From: JAKQHY01 sp034429475
GTDB lineage: Bacteria; Chloroflexota; Anaerolineae; B4-G1; SLSP01
Direction of reading: 5' to 3'
DNA: 64,000 nucleotides
Assembly (NCBI GenBank): GCA_034429475.1
Contig: DAOUGD010000136.1
Span: 1-64,000 of the forward strand
The notes under the pieces are model-generated. The model had not been told where the DNA came from. It ran no database searches and saw nothing but the letters and a program-made list of their open reading frames with translations. Both the position numbers and the translations under genes were made by a program. Shown piece by piece: positions 35,694 through 43,634 of the stretch; the stretch's first letter is position 1; each line of letters begins with the position of its first letter.

Positions 35694-36738
35694 CGTAAGC
35701 CTCCGTCGCGCGGGTCACGCGGTTCTGAATCAACGTGATGCCCAGCAGGATAAAGAACACCACGAGGCTGAAGGCTGCGCCGACGCCGTACAATCGCTGG
35801 TTGTACACCAGCTTGTACGCCTGCGTCACCAGGATTTCCGTCTGACCAAACGGCCCGCCCTGGGAGATAAAGTAGATCGGCGCGAAGCTGTTGAACGTCC
35901 AGATCGAGCCTAACATCACCGCCGGCACCATCGCCGGGCGGATCAGCGGCAAGGTGATGTACCACAGCCGCCGCCAGCCATCCGCCCCATCCATCGAAGC
36001 CGCCTCGTACAGGTCGGCAGAGATGGATTGTAAGGCGCCGGTCGCCACCACGGTCATAAACGGCCAACCAAGCCAGATGTTGGCGAGCAGGATACAGTAA
36101 AAAGCCAGCGGCAAGAACGCCAGTGGGCCGCCTATCGGCGGCTGCGCCACCGTCATCCAGCGCGTATCCGTAGCAAAGTGCGTGCCAAACCACTGGTTGA
36201 AGAGCGCCAGCAACTGGTTGAACGCCCCAAACCGGTCGTCGTACATATTGCGCCACGTCAGCGCGGTGATGTAGCCGGGGATGGCCCAGGGCAGCACAAA
36301 CAACGCCCGGTAGATTTTCCGCCCGATCAACTTGGGAGTATTCAGGGCCAGGGCAATGGCGACGCCCAACCCCACGTGAAAACTCACATTCACCACCGTC
36401 CAGACCAGATTGAAGAGCAGCAGCCGCCAGAAGTTGTAGTTTTCCAAGGCCAACGAGTTGGTCAAAATCTTGATGAAGTTATCCAGCCCGACAAAGGGCG
36501 GCGCGTACTTTTCCCAGGTGGCAGGGTTAAAAATCACGAAACGCAGGTTCTTGACACGATAATCGGTAAAAGACATCCAAATTTGATAAAATTGGGGGAT
36601 CAGCGTGATGAAGAACATCAGGACGCCGGCCGGCGCAATGTACGTCCACGCCGTGCGCGAATCCTTCACCCGCTGGAGAAACGCGCCAAACCCCTTCTTG
36701 CGCGCGCCCACAGGTTGAGTTGCTGATTTGGCTACCAC
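35686..36738 (-). CDS. ABC sugar-transport permease, MalF type
   Basis: A 350-residue inner-membrane permease with six or seven predicted helices and the EAA loop ADLYEAASMDGADGWRRLWY. The start is GTG at 36738, with AAAGGAGG 5 nt upstream. It is the first gene after the sugar-binding lipoprotein, separated from it by about 370 bp that contains a terminator and repeats, and is followed by its MalG partner with an 8-bp overlap. With the binding protein and a shared UgpC-type ATPase it would make a complete importer for an oligosaccharide. Confidence 0.94.
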   Translation of the reverse strand: MVAKSATQPVGARKKGFGAFLQRVKDSRTAWTYIAPAGVLMFFITLIPQFYQIWMSFTDYRVKNLRFVIFNPATWEKYAPPFVGLDNFIKILTNSLALENYNFWRLLLFNLVWTVVNVSFHVGLGVAIALALNTPKLIGRKIYRALFVLPWAIPGYITALTWRNMYDDRFGAFNQLLALFNQWFGTHFATDTRWMTVAQPPIGGPLAFLPLAFYCILLANIWLGWPFMTVVATGALQSISADLYEAASMDGADGWRRLWYITLPLIRPAMVPAVMLGSIWTFNSFAPIYFISQGGPFGQTEILVTQAYKLVYNQRLYGVGAAFSLVVFFILLGITLIQNRVTRATEAYDV

Positions 36739-36770
36739 AGTTACCTCCTTTGAAAATACAAGACTGTTTC

Positions 36771-36950
36771 ACGCAAAGGCGCAAAGACGCAAAGTAAAAA
36801 ACAAGACTTGGCGAACTTGGCGTCTTCGCGTGAAATTTTCATCCAACCGCTGGTGAACCCAGGTTAATGATGAATTCCCTTGACAATAGCCTCAACGGAT
36901 TGAACGGATTAAACGGAAAAAAACATCCGTTACATCCGTTGAGAAAGTTT
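36771..36950. repeat. Cluster of dispersed intergenic repeats
   Basis: The gap between the binding-protein and MalF genes (36739-37106) contains ACGCAAAG-type units (36771-36794), a TTTTCATCCAACCGCTGGTG unit (36837-36879) that recurs at 59303-59347, and an AACGGATT unit with its inverted form (36893-36945). No gene is seen in this stretch. Confidence 0.65.
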
Positions 36951-36980
36951 TTTCATCCAACCGCTGCGGCGGATCAATGG

Positions 36981-37020
36981 GTGTGTTTTTGTGGACGGTA
37001 CACCGTCCGCAAAAACACAC
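36981..37020. repeat. 40-bp near-perfect palindrome
   Basis: Arms of 19 nt (36981-36999 and 37002-37020), beginning GTGTGTTTTTG and ending CAAAAACACAC, with one G-T type mismatch and a 2-nt centre. It sits next to the terminator of the binding-protein gene. It may be a second terminator, as T runs lie in both arms, or a mobile palindromic element. Confidence 0.75.
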
Positions 37021-37039
37021 TTTTTATTCTCTCGACCTT

Positions 37040-37079
37040 AAAAAATACAGGTGAGGGGTATATTGCCCCCCCACCTGTA
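37040..37079 (-). terminator. Rho-independent terminator after the sugar-binding protein gene
   Basis: Minus strand: TACAGGTG plus a G run pairs with a C run plus CACCTGTA across a short loop, followed by six T. It lies about 28 bp after the stop. It would limit read-through into the permease genes, giving more binding protein than permease. Confidence 0.85.
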
Positions 37080-37106
37080 CCCTACTCATCAAAAGGCTCC
37101 GCCCGC

Positions 37107-39485
37107 CTATTGCCCGCGCGTCTCAGCAACCTTCGCCGTGACACTGTCGAACGCTGCCTGCAACGCCTCGGCGGGATCCGCGCCCGCGTCGAACACCGAC
37201 TTGAGAGCGTTGTCCATCGCCTCCCAGTAAGCTCCCATTTCGGGGATGACCGGGAATGCCGTGCCGCCTTCAAACGCGACCGCCGCCTGCTGCATCAACG
37301 GGTCGTTGATCTCCACCCCGACGGTGGCCGGGATGTGGCCAACATCGGCCAGAATCGCCTGCGCCTGCGCGGAGAGGAAGAATTCCATAAACATCCAGGC
37401 CACCGCCTTGTCCGTATCCTGGGCGTTGGCGTTCAGGTAGATATTCTCGGTCTGAACGTAACCGGAGAGCGGCGTCGGCCAGGGGTCAATCGCCAGCTTA
37501 TCGGCGCCGATCGCCTCGGACAACCCGGCGATGTTCCAGGTGCCGTCAATGATGATACCCACCTTACCAGCCTTGAACAGGTTCACGTCATTATCGGTAC
37601 CATACTCAGTCGGGCCGGCATCCTTGAAGGAGCTGAGCAGGTTGACCCATTCCACACCCTTCGCGTCGTTGAACAGCGGATCGCCGGCATCATTCATCAG
37701 CGCGCCGCCCACGCCATTCAGGTGCGCCGCCGCGAAGAAGAACCCGTATTCCAGGTCTGCGCCCACCACGTCGCCCTGGGTGGCGGCCTTCGCCGCCGCA
37801 ACCAGGTCGTCAAACGTCGCCGGGGCCTCGGCAATAATGCTCGTGTTACGGAACATCACCACGCCCTTGATGGTCTGCGGCAGGCCGACCAGCGCGCCCT
37901 TATACTGCACCGCGCCCAGCGCTGCTTCGTTGATGGAGGCCAGGAACGGGGTGCTCGCCAGCTCAGTCACATCGGCCACCAGCTCGGCGTTGTAGAGCGC
38001 GGGGCCCCAGTCTGCCGACCCGATCAACACGGATGGCCCGCCGCCGGTGCCGGTCGCCGTCTCGTACTTGCCGCGCAAGTCATCATAGGGCACACTCAGT
38101 ACATCAAACTTCACATCTGGATACTTTTCCTGGAAGGCCGCAATCACCCTGTTCAGACCCTCGGTTTCTTCCTCTTTCCAGGCGTGCCACAGCGTCACGG
38201 TGCCGATGGTTTCCGGCTCAGGCGGCGTCTGTCCGCGCGTCTCAGCAACCTTCGCCGTGACGCTGTTGAACGCCTGCTGTAGCGCTACCTGCGGATCCGC
38301 GCCAGCGTCGAAGACCGACTTCAGCGCATTGTCCATCGCTTCCCAGTACGCACCCATTTCGGGGATGACCGGGAATGCCGTCCCCTTTTCAAACGCGACC
38401 GCGGCCTGTTTCATCAACGGATCGGTCACTTCGACGCCCACCGTCGCGGGAATGTGTCCGGCGGCTGTCAACATTCCCTGCGCCTCGGCGGAGAAGAAGT
38501 ATTCCATAAACGCCCAGGCAGCCTTCTGATCGTCGCCCGTAGCATTGGCGCCCAGGTAGATGTTCTCGGTCTGGACGTAGCCGGAGAGCGGCGTCGGCCA
38601 GGGGTCAATCGCCAGATTGTCCGCGCCAATCGCTTCGGACAACCCGGCGATGTTCCAGGTGCCGTCAATGATGATGCCCGCCTTGCCGGCCTTGAACAGG
38701 TTCACGTCATTATCGGTGCCATACTCAGTTGGGCCGGCATCCTTGAAGGATTTGAGCAGGTTGATCCATTCCACGCCCTTCGCATCGTTGAACAGCGGAT
38801 TGCCCTTGTCGTCCATCAGCAGGCCGCCCAACCCGTTCAGGTGCGCTGCTGCGAAGAAGAACCCGTATTCCAGGTCTGCGCCCACCACGTCGCCCTTTGT
38901 AGCGGCCTTCGCCGCCGCAACCAGGTCGTCAAACGTCGCCGGAGCCTCGGCGATGATGCTCTTGTTGCGGAACATCACCACACCCTTGATGGTTTGCGGC
39001 AGACCGATGAGGGCGCCCTTATACTTGACTGCGCCCATTGCAGCCGCGTTGATCGTGCGCAGGAATTCGGTGCTCGCCATGCCGGAGAGGTCGGCTACCA
39101 GTTCGGCGTCGTAGAGTGCAGGACCCCAATCTGCCGACCCGATCAACACGGATGGCCCGCCGCCGGTGCCGGTCGCCGTCTCGTACTTACCGCGCAAGTC
39201 CTCATAGGGTACACTCAGTACATCGAACTTCACGTCCGGATATTTCGCCTGGAAGGCCGCAATCACCTTGTTCAGTTCGGCGGTTTCTTCCTCTTTCCAG
39301 GCGTGCCACAACGTAATCGTCCCGGAGACGGTCGGCTTTTCCTCAGTCGGCTCTGCCGCCGGTTTCTCCGTGGCCTTGGGGGCCGCCGTCGCTGCGGGCG
39401 TGGGCGCCGGGGTCTTGGTGCCGCACCCCGCCATCACCATGCTCAGCACGACCAAAACACTTAAAAACGCGAAAATCTTTTTCAT
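37107..39485 (-). CDS. Sugar-binding lipoprotein made of two tandem solute-binding domains
   Basis: A 792-residue exported lipoprotein: signal MKKIFAFLSVLVVLSMVMAG followed by Cys21, then a Thr/Pro/Ala linker. Two complete type-1 extracellular solute-binding domains follow, at about 54-425 and 427-792. The second repeats the first with a period of exactly 373 residues (LWHAWKEEET at 59 and again at 432; GTGGGPSVLIGSADWGPALY in both). Both keep the ligand-cleft regions (WNIAGLSEAIGAD, PVIPEMGAYWEAMDNALKSV). Many substitutions separate the copies, so this is a real duplication and not an assembly error. It serves the downstream permeases. GGAGGAG precedes the ATG. Ordinary members have one domain of about 400 residues. 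Confidence 0.94.
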   Translation of the reverse strand: MKKIFAFLSVLVVLSMVMAGCGTKTPAPTPAATAAPKATEKPAAEPTEEKPTVSGTITLWHAWKEEETAELNKVIAAFQAKYPDVKFDVLSVPYEDLRGKYETATGTGGGPSVLIGSADWGPALYDAELVADLSGMASTEFLRTINAAAMGAVKYKGALIGLPQTIKGVVMFRNKSIIAEAPATFDDLVAAAKAATKGDVVGADLEYGFFFAAAHLNGLGGLLMDDKGNPLFNDAKGVEWINLLKSFKDAGPTEYGTDNDVNLFKAGKAGIIIDGTWNIAGLSEAIGADNLAIDPWPTPLSGYVQTENIYLGANATGDDQKAAWAFMEYFFSAEAQGMLTAAGHIPATVGVEVTDPLMKQAAVAFEKGTAFPVIPEMGAYWEAMDNALKSVFDAGADPQVALQQAFNSVTAKVAETRGQTPPEPETIGTVTLWHAWKEEETEGLNRVIAAFQEKYPDVKFDVLSVPYDDLRGKYETATGTGGGPSVLIGSADWGPALYNAELVADVTELASTPFLASINEAALGAVQYKGALVGLPQTIKGVVMFRNTSIIAEAPATFDDLVAAAKAATQGDVVGADLEYGFFFAAAHLNGVGGALMNDAGDPLFNDAKGVEWVNLLSSFKDAGPTEYGTDNDVNLFKAGKVGIIIDGTWNIAGLSEAIGADKLAIDPWPTPLSGYVQTENIYLNANAQDTDKAVAWMFMEFFLSAQAQAILADVGHIPATVGVEINDPLMQQAAVAFEGGTAFPVIPEMGAYWEAMDNALKSVFDAGADPAEALQAAFDSVTAKVAETRGQ

Positions 39486-39613
39486 GTTCTCCTCCTAAAC
39501 TAAATTGAATAGACTTCCAACACCCTGATTTTACGGCTCGTTAGAACCATATCGAACCTTTTTTTTTGACTGTTTAGATTGCCCAGTAGTCACCTCCTTA
39601 AAATCTCACGGTG

Positions 39614-41089
39614 TTAATTCGACAACAACATTAACGACTGAACGGTACGCTGCACAGTCTCCTCGACCGCCATCCCCCGCCACAGGATTTGCTCAAACAT
39701 CTGCCGCAAGAACAAGGAGACCTGCCGATAGTTGTGCAGCAACGGACGGGTGCGGGCCTTTTCCAACAACGGCACGATCATCGTCAACCACGGATGCGCG
39801 CCGGTGCTCAACTCACGATTAACCGAGACATAAGGAGAGATTTGGAGATTCTCCCCACAAAAAGCGGCGGAAAGCTCGGTGGACGCAGCCAGCTTCAAAA
39901 TCTCCAGGGATAGCTCCTGCACCGCAGATTGTTGGAGGATGGCCCAACTCGTCCCGCCCAGGGAGCCAATCGGTGGCGTGTTTACAGTGGGCCGGGGCAT
40001 GAGTTGAAAGCCCAAATACTGAGCCGTTGCGGACTCATCTTCCGCCCAATCACATTCGTCCCGAATGCGCGGCCACTCGTAAGTCCCACCCAAAGTCATG
40101 GGCGCCCGGCTCTGCGCAAACAGGCGGATCAAATCCCACACGCGGAACGTGGGCAAGGCCGCCGGGAGGCAAGCGCGGCGCTTAATCGTAATCTCCTGAA
40201 GAAAATTCAAAGCGGCATACACTTCGGGGCTATTCAAAATCAGGTCGCCGGCATCGTTCACCACATTGCCGCCGGCCACCCACAGGAAGGGCAGCAACAA
40301 GTTAACCGTCGCCTCGCCGGCAGCCGCGGCCACGGGCAACACCACCGCGTGGTCGTGACCCAGGCGTTGCATAACCTGTGGATCGGAAAAGTGATCTAAC
40401 AGCGCCAGCCAGGATTCCCAGGTCTGCGGCGGCGTTAACCCTTCCTGCGCAAACCAATCTTTGCGATACCACAGCCCGGTAATATCCGCCTGGACCGGCA
40501 CCGCGTACAAAAGACCGTTGACCGTGCTGTTTTTGATGACCGGCAGTTCCAGGTTTTGCAGAACTTCATCTACCCACAACGAATCCAGAGAGTTTAGAGG
40601 CGCAATATAGCCATTGTGGGCGTAATCGGTAATCCAGGCATAATCCAACGGGATAATGTCCGGCGCGTTGCCCTGCGCCACAGCCCGTCGCAGAACCTGG
40701 TGGTATTCGCTGCGAGGATACATTGCAATATCCAGGCGCACCTCGTGCTCCAGGTGACGCCCGTTCCAATAACGCACCGCGTCCTCCAAAGAGGCCATCC
40801 AGCGCACGTCGGAATGAGCCAGCACCCGGATCGTCGTCTTCTGTTCCAGCCCGGCCCCCGCGCGCGGCGACACAAACGTCCCCTGCCCCGCGCGCCGGTA
40901 GATCAGCCCTTCGCGCGCCAATTCCGACAGGGCCTGGCGGACCGGCGCGCGGCTGATATCAAACTGCTCGCACAATTCCATCTCGGTGGGCAAACGGTCG
41001 CCGGAGTGTAGCGCGCCGGATTCCATTTGCTTCGTGAAGTATTGTTTGAGTTGATAGTATAACGGGATAGGTGAATTGCGATCAATCAT
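39614..41089 (-). CDS. GntR-family regulator with a solute-binding-protein sensor domain
   Basis: A 491-residue cytoplasmic regulator. Residues 1-75 are a GntR winged helix-turn-helix (IPLYYQLKQYFTKQMESGAL, LPTEMELCEQFDISRAPVRQ and YRRAGQGTFV). From about 85 it is a complete extracellular-solute-binding fold (family 1) without a signal peptide: TWESWLALLDHF, VNLLLPFLWVAGGNVVND and APMTLGGTYEWPRI match the lobes of sugar-binding proteins. It is the first gene of the locus, directly upstream of the double-domain binding protein on the same strand, so it probably senses the imported sugar and controls the locus. Usual GntR sensors (UTRA, FCD) are absent. The first Met (MIDRNSPIPLYYQ) is the normal GntR start. 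Confidence 0.92.
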   Translation of the reverse strand: MIDRNSPIPLYYQLKQYFTKQMESGALHSGDRLPTEMELCEQFDISRAPVRQALSELAREGLIYRRAGQGTFVSPRAGAGLEQKTTIRVLAHSDVRWMASLEDAVRYWNGRHLEHEVRLDIAMYPRSEYHQVLRRAVAQGNAPDIIPLDYAWITDYAHNGYIAPLNSLDSLWVDEVLQNLELPVIKNSTVNGLLYAVPVQADITGLWYRKDWFAQEGLTPPQTWESWLALLDHFSDPQVMQRLGHDHAVVLPVAAAAGEATVNLLLPFLWVAGGNVVNDAGDLILNSPEVYAALNFLQEITIKRRACLPAALPTFRVWDLIRLFAQSRAPMTLGGTYEWPRIRDECDWAEDESATAQYLGFQLMPRPTVNTPPIGSLGGTSWAILQQSAVQELSLEILKLAASTELSAAFCGENLQISPYVSVNRELSTGAHPWLTMIVPLLEKARTRPLLHNYRQVSLFLRQMFEQILWRGMAVEETVQRTVQSLMLLSN

Positions 41090-41211
41090 AAAGCATCAGA
41101 CAAAGTTTGGTATATCTTTATAATATTATAAGACCTTATAACCGCTTGTCAAGCCTGCTTTTCGTCTACGACTTTTGGGCTATTATCACGTATAGAATGC
41201 CATTGCATTGA

Positions 41212-41244
41212 GCATTTTGAGCACGCTCCGCGTGCTCAAAATGC
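41212..41244. repeat. Perfect 15-bp hairpin upstream of the pentapeptide gene
   Basis: GCATTTTGAGCACGC and its exact complement flank TCC. It lies between the divergent GntR and pentapeptide genes, 36 bp before the latter, and would form in its leader if transcription starts upstream. It resembles the other T-rich-armed palindromes at 36981 and 42016. Confidence 0.65.
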
Positions 41245-41279
41245 CCCCTTACCCAAGTGTATAACAAAGGAGCGTTCAA

Positions 41280-41969
41280 ATGAGTGAAGCAACAGAAACC
41301 AAAATGACAGCAGAACAACTGTTGGAGTCCCTGCGGACGCGGCGCGACCTGACCAACGCCGATCTCAGCGGGCTGGCGCTGCCTGGCGCCAAATTCGCCG
41401 GCCTGAAAATGAGTGGGGTGAATCTCAGCGCGGCAGACCTCGCAGGCGGGCTTTTCGCCGGCGCGGAGATGGCCGGTGCCGATTTATCCCAGGCCCAGTT
41501 GACCGGCGCGAATCTGGCCGGCGTCAATCTGGCGCAGGCGGTGTTCAGCAAAGCAAAAATGGCGGCGGCGCGAATCATGGGTGCGAACCTGGAAAAAGCC
41601 GATCTCTCCGAGGCCGATCTGATGGACGCCAAACTCGTGGGAGTCAATCTACAAGGCGGTAAGCTGTGCGGCGCAAACCTGACGGGCGCCAACATCGCGG
41701 GGATCAATCTCAAGGACGCCGACCTGACCGGCGCGCAGTTGACCGGCGCCAGGTTGTCGCGCGTTGAAGTCACCGGCGCCGACTTTACGGACGTGGAAAC
41801 TACCGGCGCCGTCTCCAAAGGCGTCAATTGGAGCGCAGCCAAAGTCCCGCCGGCGCACCTGCCGGAGCCTCTGCCAGAGACCCCGCCCTGGGTACCCGCC
41901 GTCGTGATGGGCGTCGCCGTGGGGCTGGGCCTTATTCTCATCCTCAAGAAGAAAAAGCAGCACCGTTAG
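41280..41969 (+). CDS. Membrane-anchored pentapeptide-repeat protein
   Basis: A 229-residue protein: a short helical start, then about 30 A(D/N)LXX repeats (about 20-185; for example GANLEKADLSEADLMDAKLV) forming a beta helix, a Pro-rich linker and a C-terminal membrane helix (WVPAVVMGVAVGLGLILIL) with a basic tail KKKKQHR. This is a tail-anchored layout with the helix domain likely facing the cytoplasm (orientation inferred from the basic tail is uncertain). AAAGGAG lies 7 nt before the ATG. A small hairpin AGCACCGT/ACGGTGCT followed by TTTCTC overlaps the stop, and a second terminator follows at 42016-42050. The function is unknown. Confidence 0.88.
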   Translation: MSEATETKMTAEQLLESLRTRRDLTNADLSGLALPGAKFAGLKMSGVNLSAADLAGGLFAGAEMAGADLSQAQLTGANLAGVNLAQAVFSKAKMAAARIMGANLEKADLSEADLMDAKLVGVNLQGGKLCGANLTGANIAGINLKDADLTGAQLTGARLSRVEVTGADFTDVETTGAVSKGVNWSAAKVPPAHLPEPLPETPPWVPAVVMGVAVGLGLILILKKKKQHR

Positions 41970-42015
41970 GGAAAGCGACGGTGCTTTCTCTATAGGCCCA
42001 GGAATTTGGGGGGTG

Positions 42016-42050
42016 TTTTTCGGTTGCGGACATAACCCGCAACCGAAAAA
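42016..42050. terminator. Terminator-like hairpin between the pentapeptide and methyltransferase genes
   Basis: TTTTTCGGTTGCGG and CCGCAACCGAAAAA pair across a 7-nt loop, followed by TCTTTT on the plus strand. The symmetric T/A runs would allow termination in either direction. Confidence 0.7.
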
Positions 42051-42127
42051 TCTTTTAAAGGCGGCATCGCCAGAATCGCTACATCAGGTATAATGAGCGT
42101 CCATCACCAAGGAAAGGGAAAGGGAGC

Positions 42128-42946
42128 ATGATTGCAAGTATCTACAGTAAACTGTGTGGAATGTCGCCACGCTTTAACAAATTCTCAAAGCGGGTTATGT
42201 ACCAGTTTATGGCGGGTATGTACCAAAAACGCGACTGGACATTTATGAATTATGGCTATGAACATCTGGACCCGGCAACACCGGCGCCCGCGTTAAGTCA
42301 CGAGGATGAACCCAATCGCTTCTGCATTCAACTGTACCACCACGTTGCCGGGGCAATCAGTCTGTTGGGGGCAAAAGTGCTGGAAGTAGGCAGCGGGCGC
42401 GGCGGCGGGGCGGCGTACATCAAACGCTATCTCAATCCCCGACTGATGGTGGGCGTGGATTTCTCGCCCAAAGCCGTGTCCCTGTGCAACCGTACCCACA
42501 TCATGGAGGGGTTGAGTTTCGTCCCTGGCGACGCCGGCAATCTGCCCTTCGATGATGCCAGCTTCGACGCCGTGGTCAACGTGGAGTCCTCGCATTGTTA
42601 CCCCAACATGGACACGTTCCTGGCCGAAGTGCGCCGCATCCTGCGCCCTGGCGGGCATTTCCTGTTCGCCGATTTCCGGGATCAGGAAGATTGGGACACG
42701 CTCCACCAACAACTGGAACAGACCGGTATGCAGTGCGTCCGCCGCACTGACATCACAGAAAACGTCGTCGCCGCGCTGGATGCCGATCACGAACGCAAAC
42801 TGGTGCAAATCAAACGCGGCGTGCCCCGGCTGTTGATCAACGTGTTTCAGGAATTTGCCGGAAGTAAGGGAACACGCATCTATCGCCGCTTCCAAAACAA
42901 AGCCACGCTCTATTATAGCTTCGTGCTGCAAAAAACTGGAGCTTAG
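42128..42946 (+). CDS. Class I SAM-dependent methyltransferase
   Basis: A 272-residue enzyme transferring a methyl group from S-adenosylmethionine. It has motif I VLEVGSGRGGGAAYI, the acidic residue after the next strand (LMVGVDFS), motif II FDAVVNVESSHCYPN and motif III ILRPGGHFLFADF. The N-terminal segment (RDWTFMNYGYEHL) resembles that of phthiotriol-type and small-lipid or polyketide methyltransferases, so an O-methylation of a lipid or secondary metabolite is possible, but the substrate cannot be assigned. An AAGGGAG-like site precedes the ATG. It ends 1 bp before the end of the convergent HD-domain gene. Confidence 0.9.
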   Translation: MIASIYSKLCGMSPRFNKFSKRVMYQFMAGMYQKRDWTFMNYGYEHLDPATPAPALSHEDEPNRFCIQLYHHVAGAISLLGAKVLEVGSGRGGGAAYIKRYLNPRLMVGVDFSPKAVSLCNRTHIMEGLSFVPGDAGNLPFDDASFDAVVNVESSHCYPNMDTFLAEVRRILRPGGHFLFADFRDQEDWDTLHQQLEQTGMQCVRRTDITENVVAALDADHERKLVQIKRGVPRLLINVFQEFAGSKGTRIYRRFQNKATLYYSFVLQKTGA

Positions 42947-42947
42947 G

Positions 42948-43577
42948 CTAACTCCAAGACTGCGCCACGCCACACAGTTGCCGGTAGGCGGCAACGAGCC
43001 AGGGATGCACTACCGACAATGTGGCGCGGCGTTCCCAGAGATAGTTCAAATAGACGCACACTGCCGCATCCAGTGAATGGGTCAACGCGGCGCGCAGCGA
43101 TGCCAGATAGGGCGGTGGCCCCTCCTGATCCCAGGCAATTTTGTCCGCAAGAAACACCACCTTGTCCAACAACGCCGCGTCAGATTTGAGTGTGGTGTGG
43201 CAGCCAATCGCGCTTAACACAGCAACCTCCCGCACCCCAAAGCCCTCACGCGCCAACGGCACGGCCAGCTTTTGATGCAGAATCATGGGCAAGCGCGCCT
43301 CCTCTCGCAAGACGCCGATCCCCCAGGCCCGCGCCAACGCCACCCGCTGCTCCAGGGGAATGAGCGCCCCCACGTCGTGAAGCCACCCGGCCCATTCCGC
43401 CGCCCGACCATCGGCGGCAAACCGCTCTGCCAGAGCTTTGGCTTCAGCCGCGACGTGCGCACAATGCGCTGCTGTCTGTGGATAGCCGCGCGCAGTCAAC
43501 ACCGCCGGCACGTCTTGCGCCGGGTCGCCGGTCAAGGCGACGTCCCCCAACCACATAGCAACCTCGCGAGTCAGCAA
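42948..43577 (-). CDS. YqeK-like HD-domain phosphohydrolase
   Basis: A 209-residue protein resembling YqeK, which in Firmicutes cleaves diadenosine tetraphosphate symmetrically. The HD-domain metal ligands are visible: His in AAHCAHVAAEA, WLHDVGA with His-Asp, His in MILHQKLAVP, His in AIGCHTTLKS and the distal Asp in FLADKIAWDQ. In many genomes yqeK follows nadD and rsfS; here it stands alone. The start is uncertain: TTG 43577 has GGAGG 9 nt upstream, and ATG 43556 has GAGG 5 nt upstream. The promoter region is shared with the divergent CYTH-CHAD gene 57 bp away. Confidence 0.8.
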   Translation of the reverse strand: MLTREVAMWLGDVALTGDPAQDVPAVLTARGYPQTAAHCAHVAAEAKALAERFAADGRAAEWAGWLHDVGALIPLEQRVALARAWGIGVLREEARLPMILHQKLAVPLAREGFGVREVAVLSAIGCHTTLKSDAALLDKVVFLADKIAWDQEGPPPYLASLRAALTHSLDAAVCVYLNYLWERRATLSVVHPWLVAAYRQLCGVAQSWS

Positions 43578-43634
43578 TTTGTCAACCCTCCAAACTCACC
43601 TACAATGTAATCAACTTCCACAGAGAGACCCGAT

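Noticed and set aside
38454..39464. Plus-strand open frame of 336 codons over the binding-protein gene
   Set aside because: It is the antisense of a well-supported lipoprotein, in a GC-rich region that favours such frames.
37107..39485. Assembly duplication of the sugar-binding domain
   Set aside because: The two copies differ at many codons and residues throughout, so they are an old tandem duplication.
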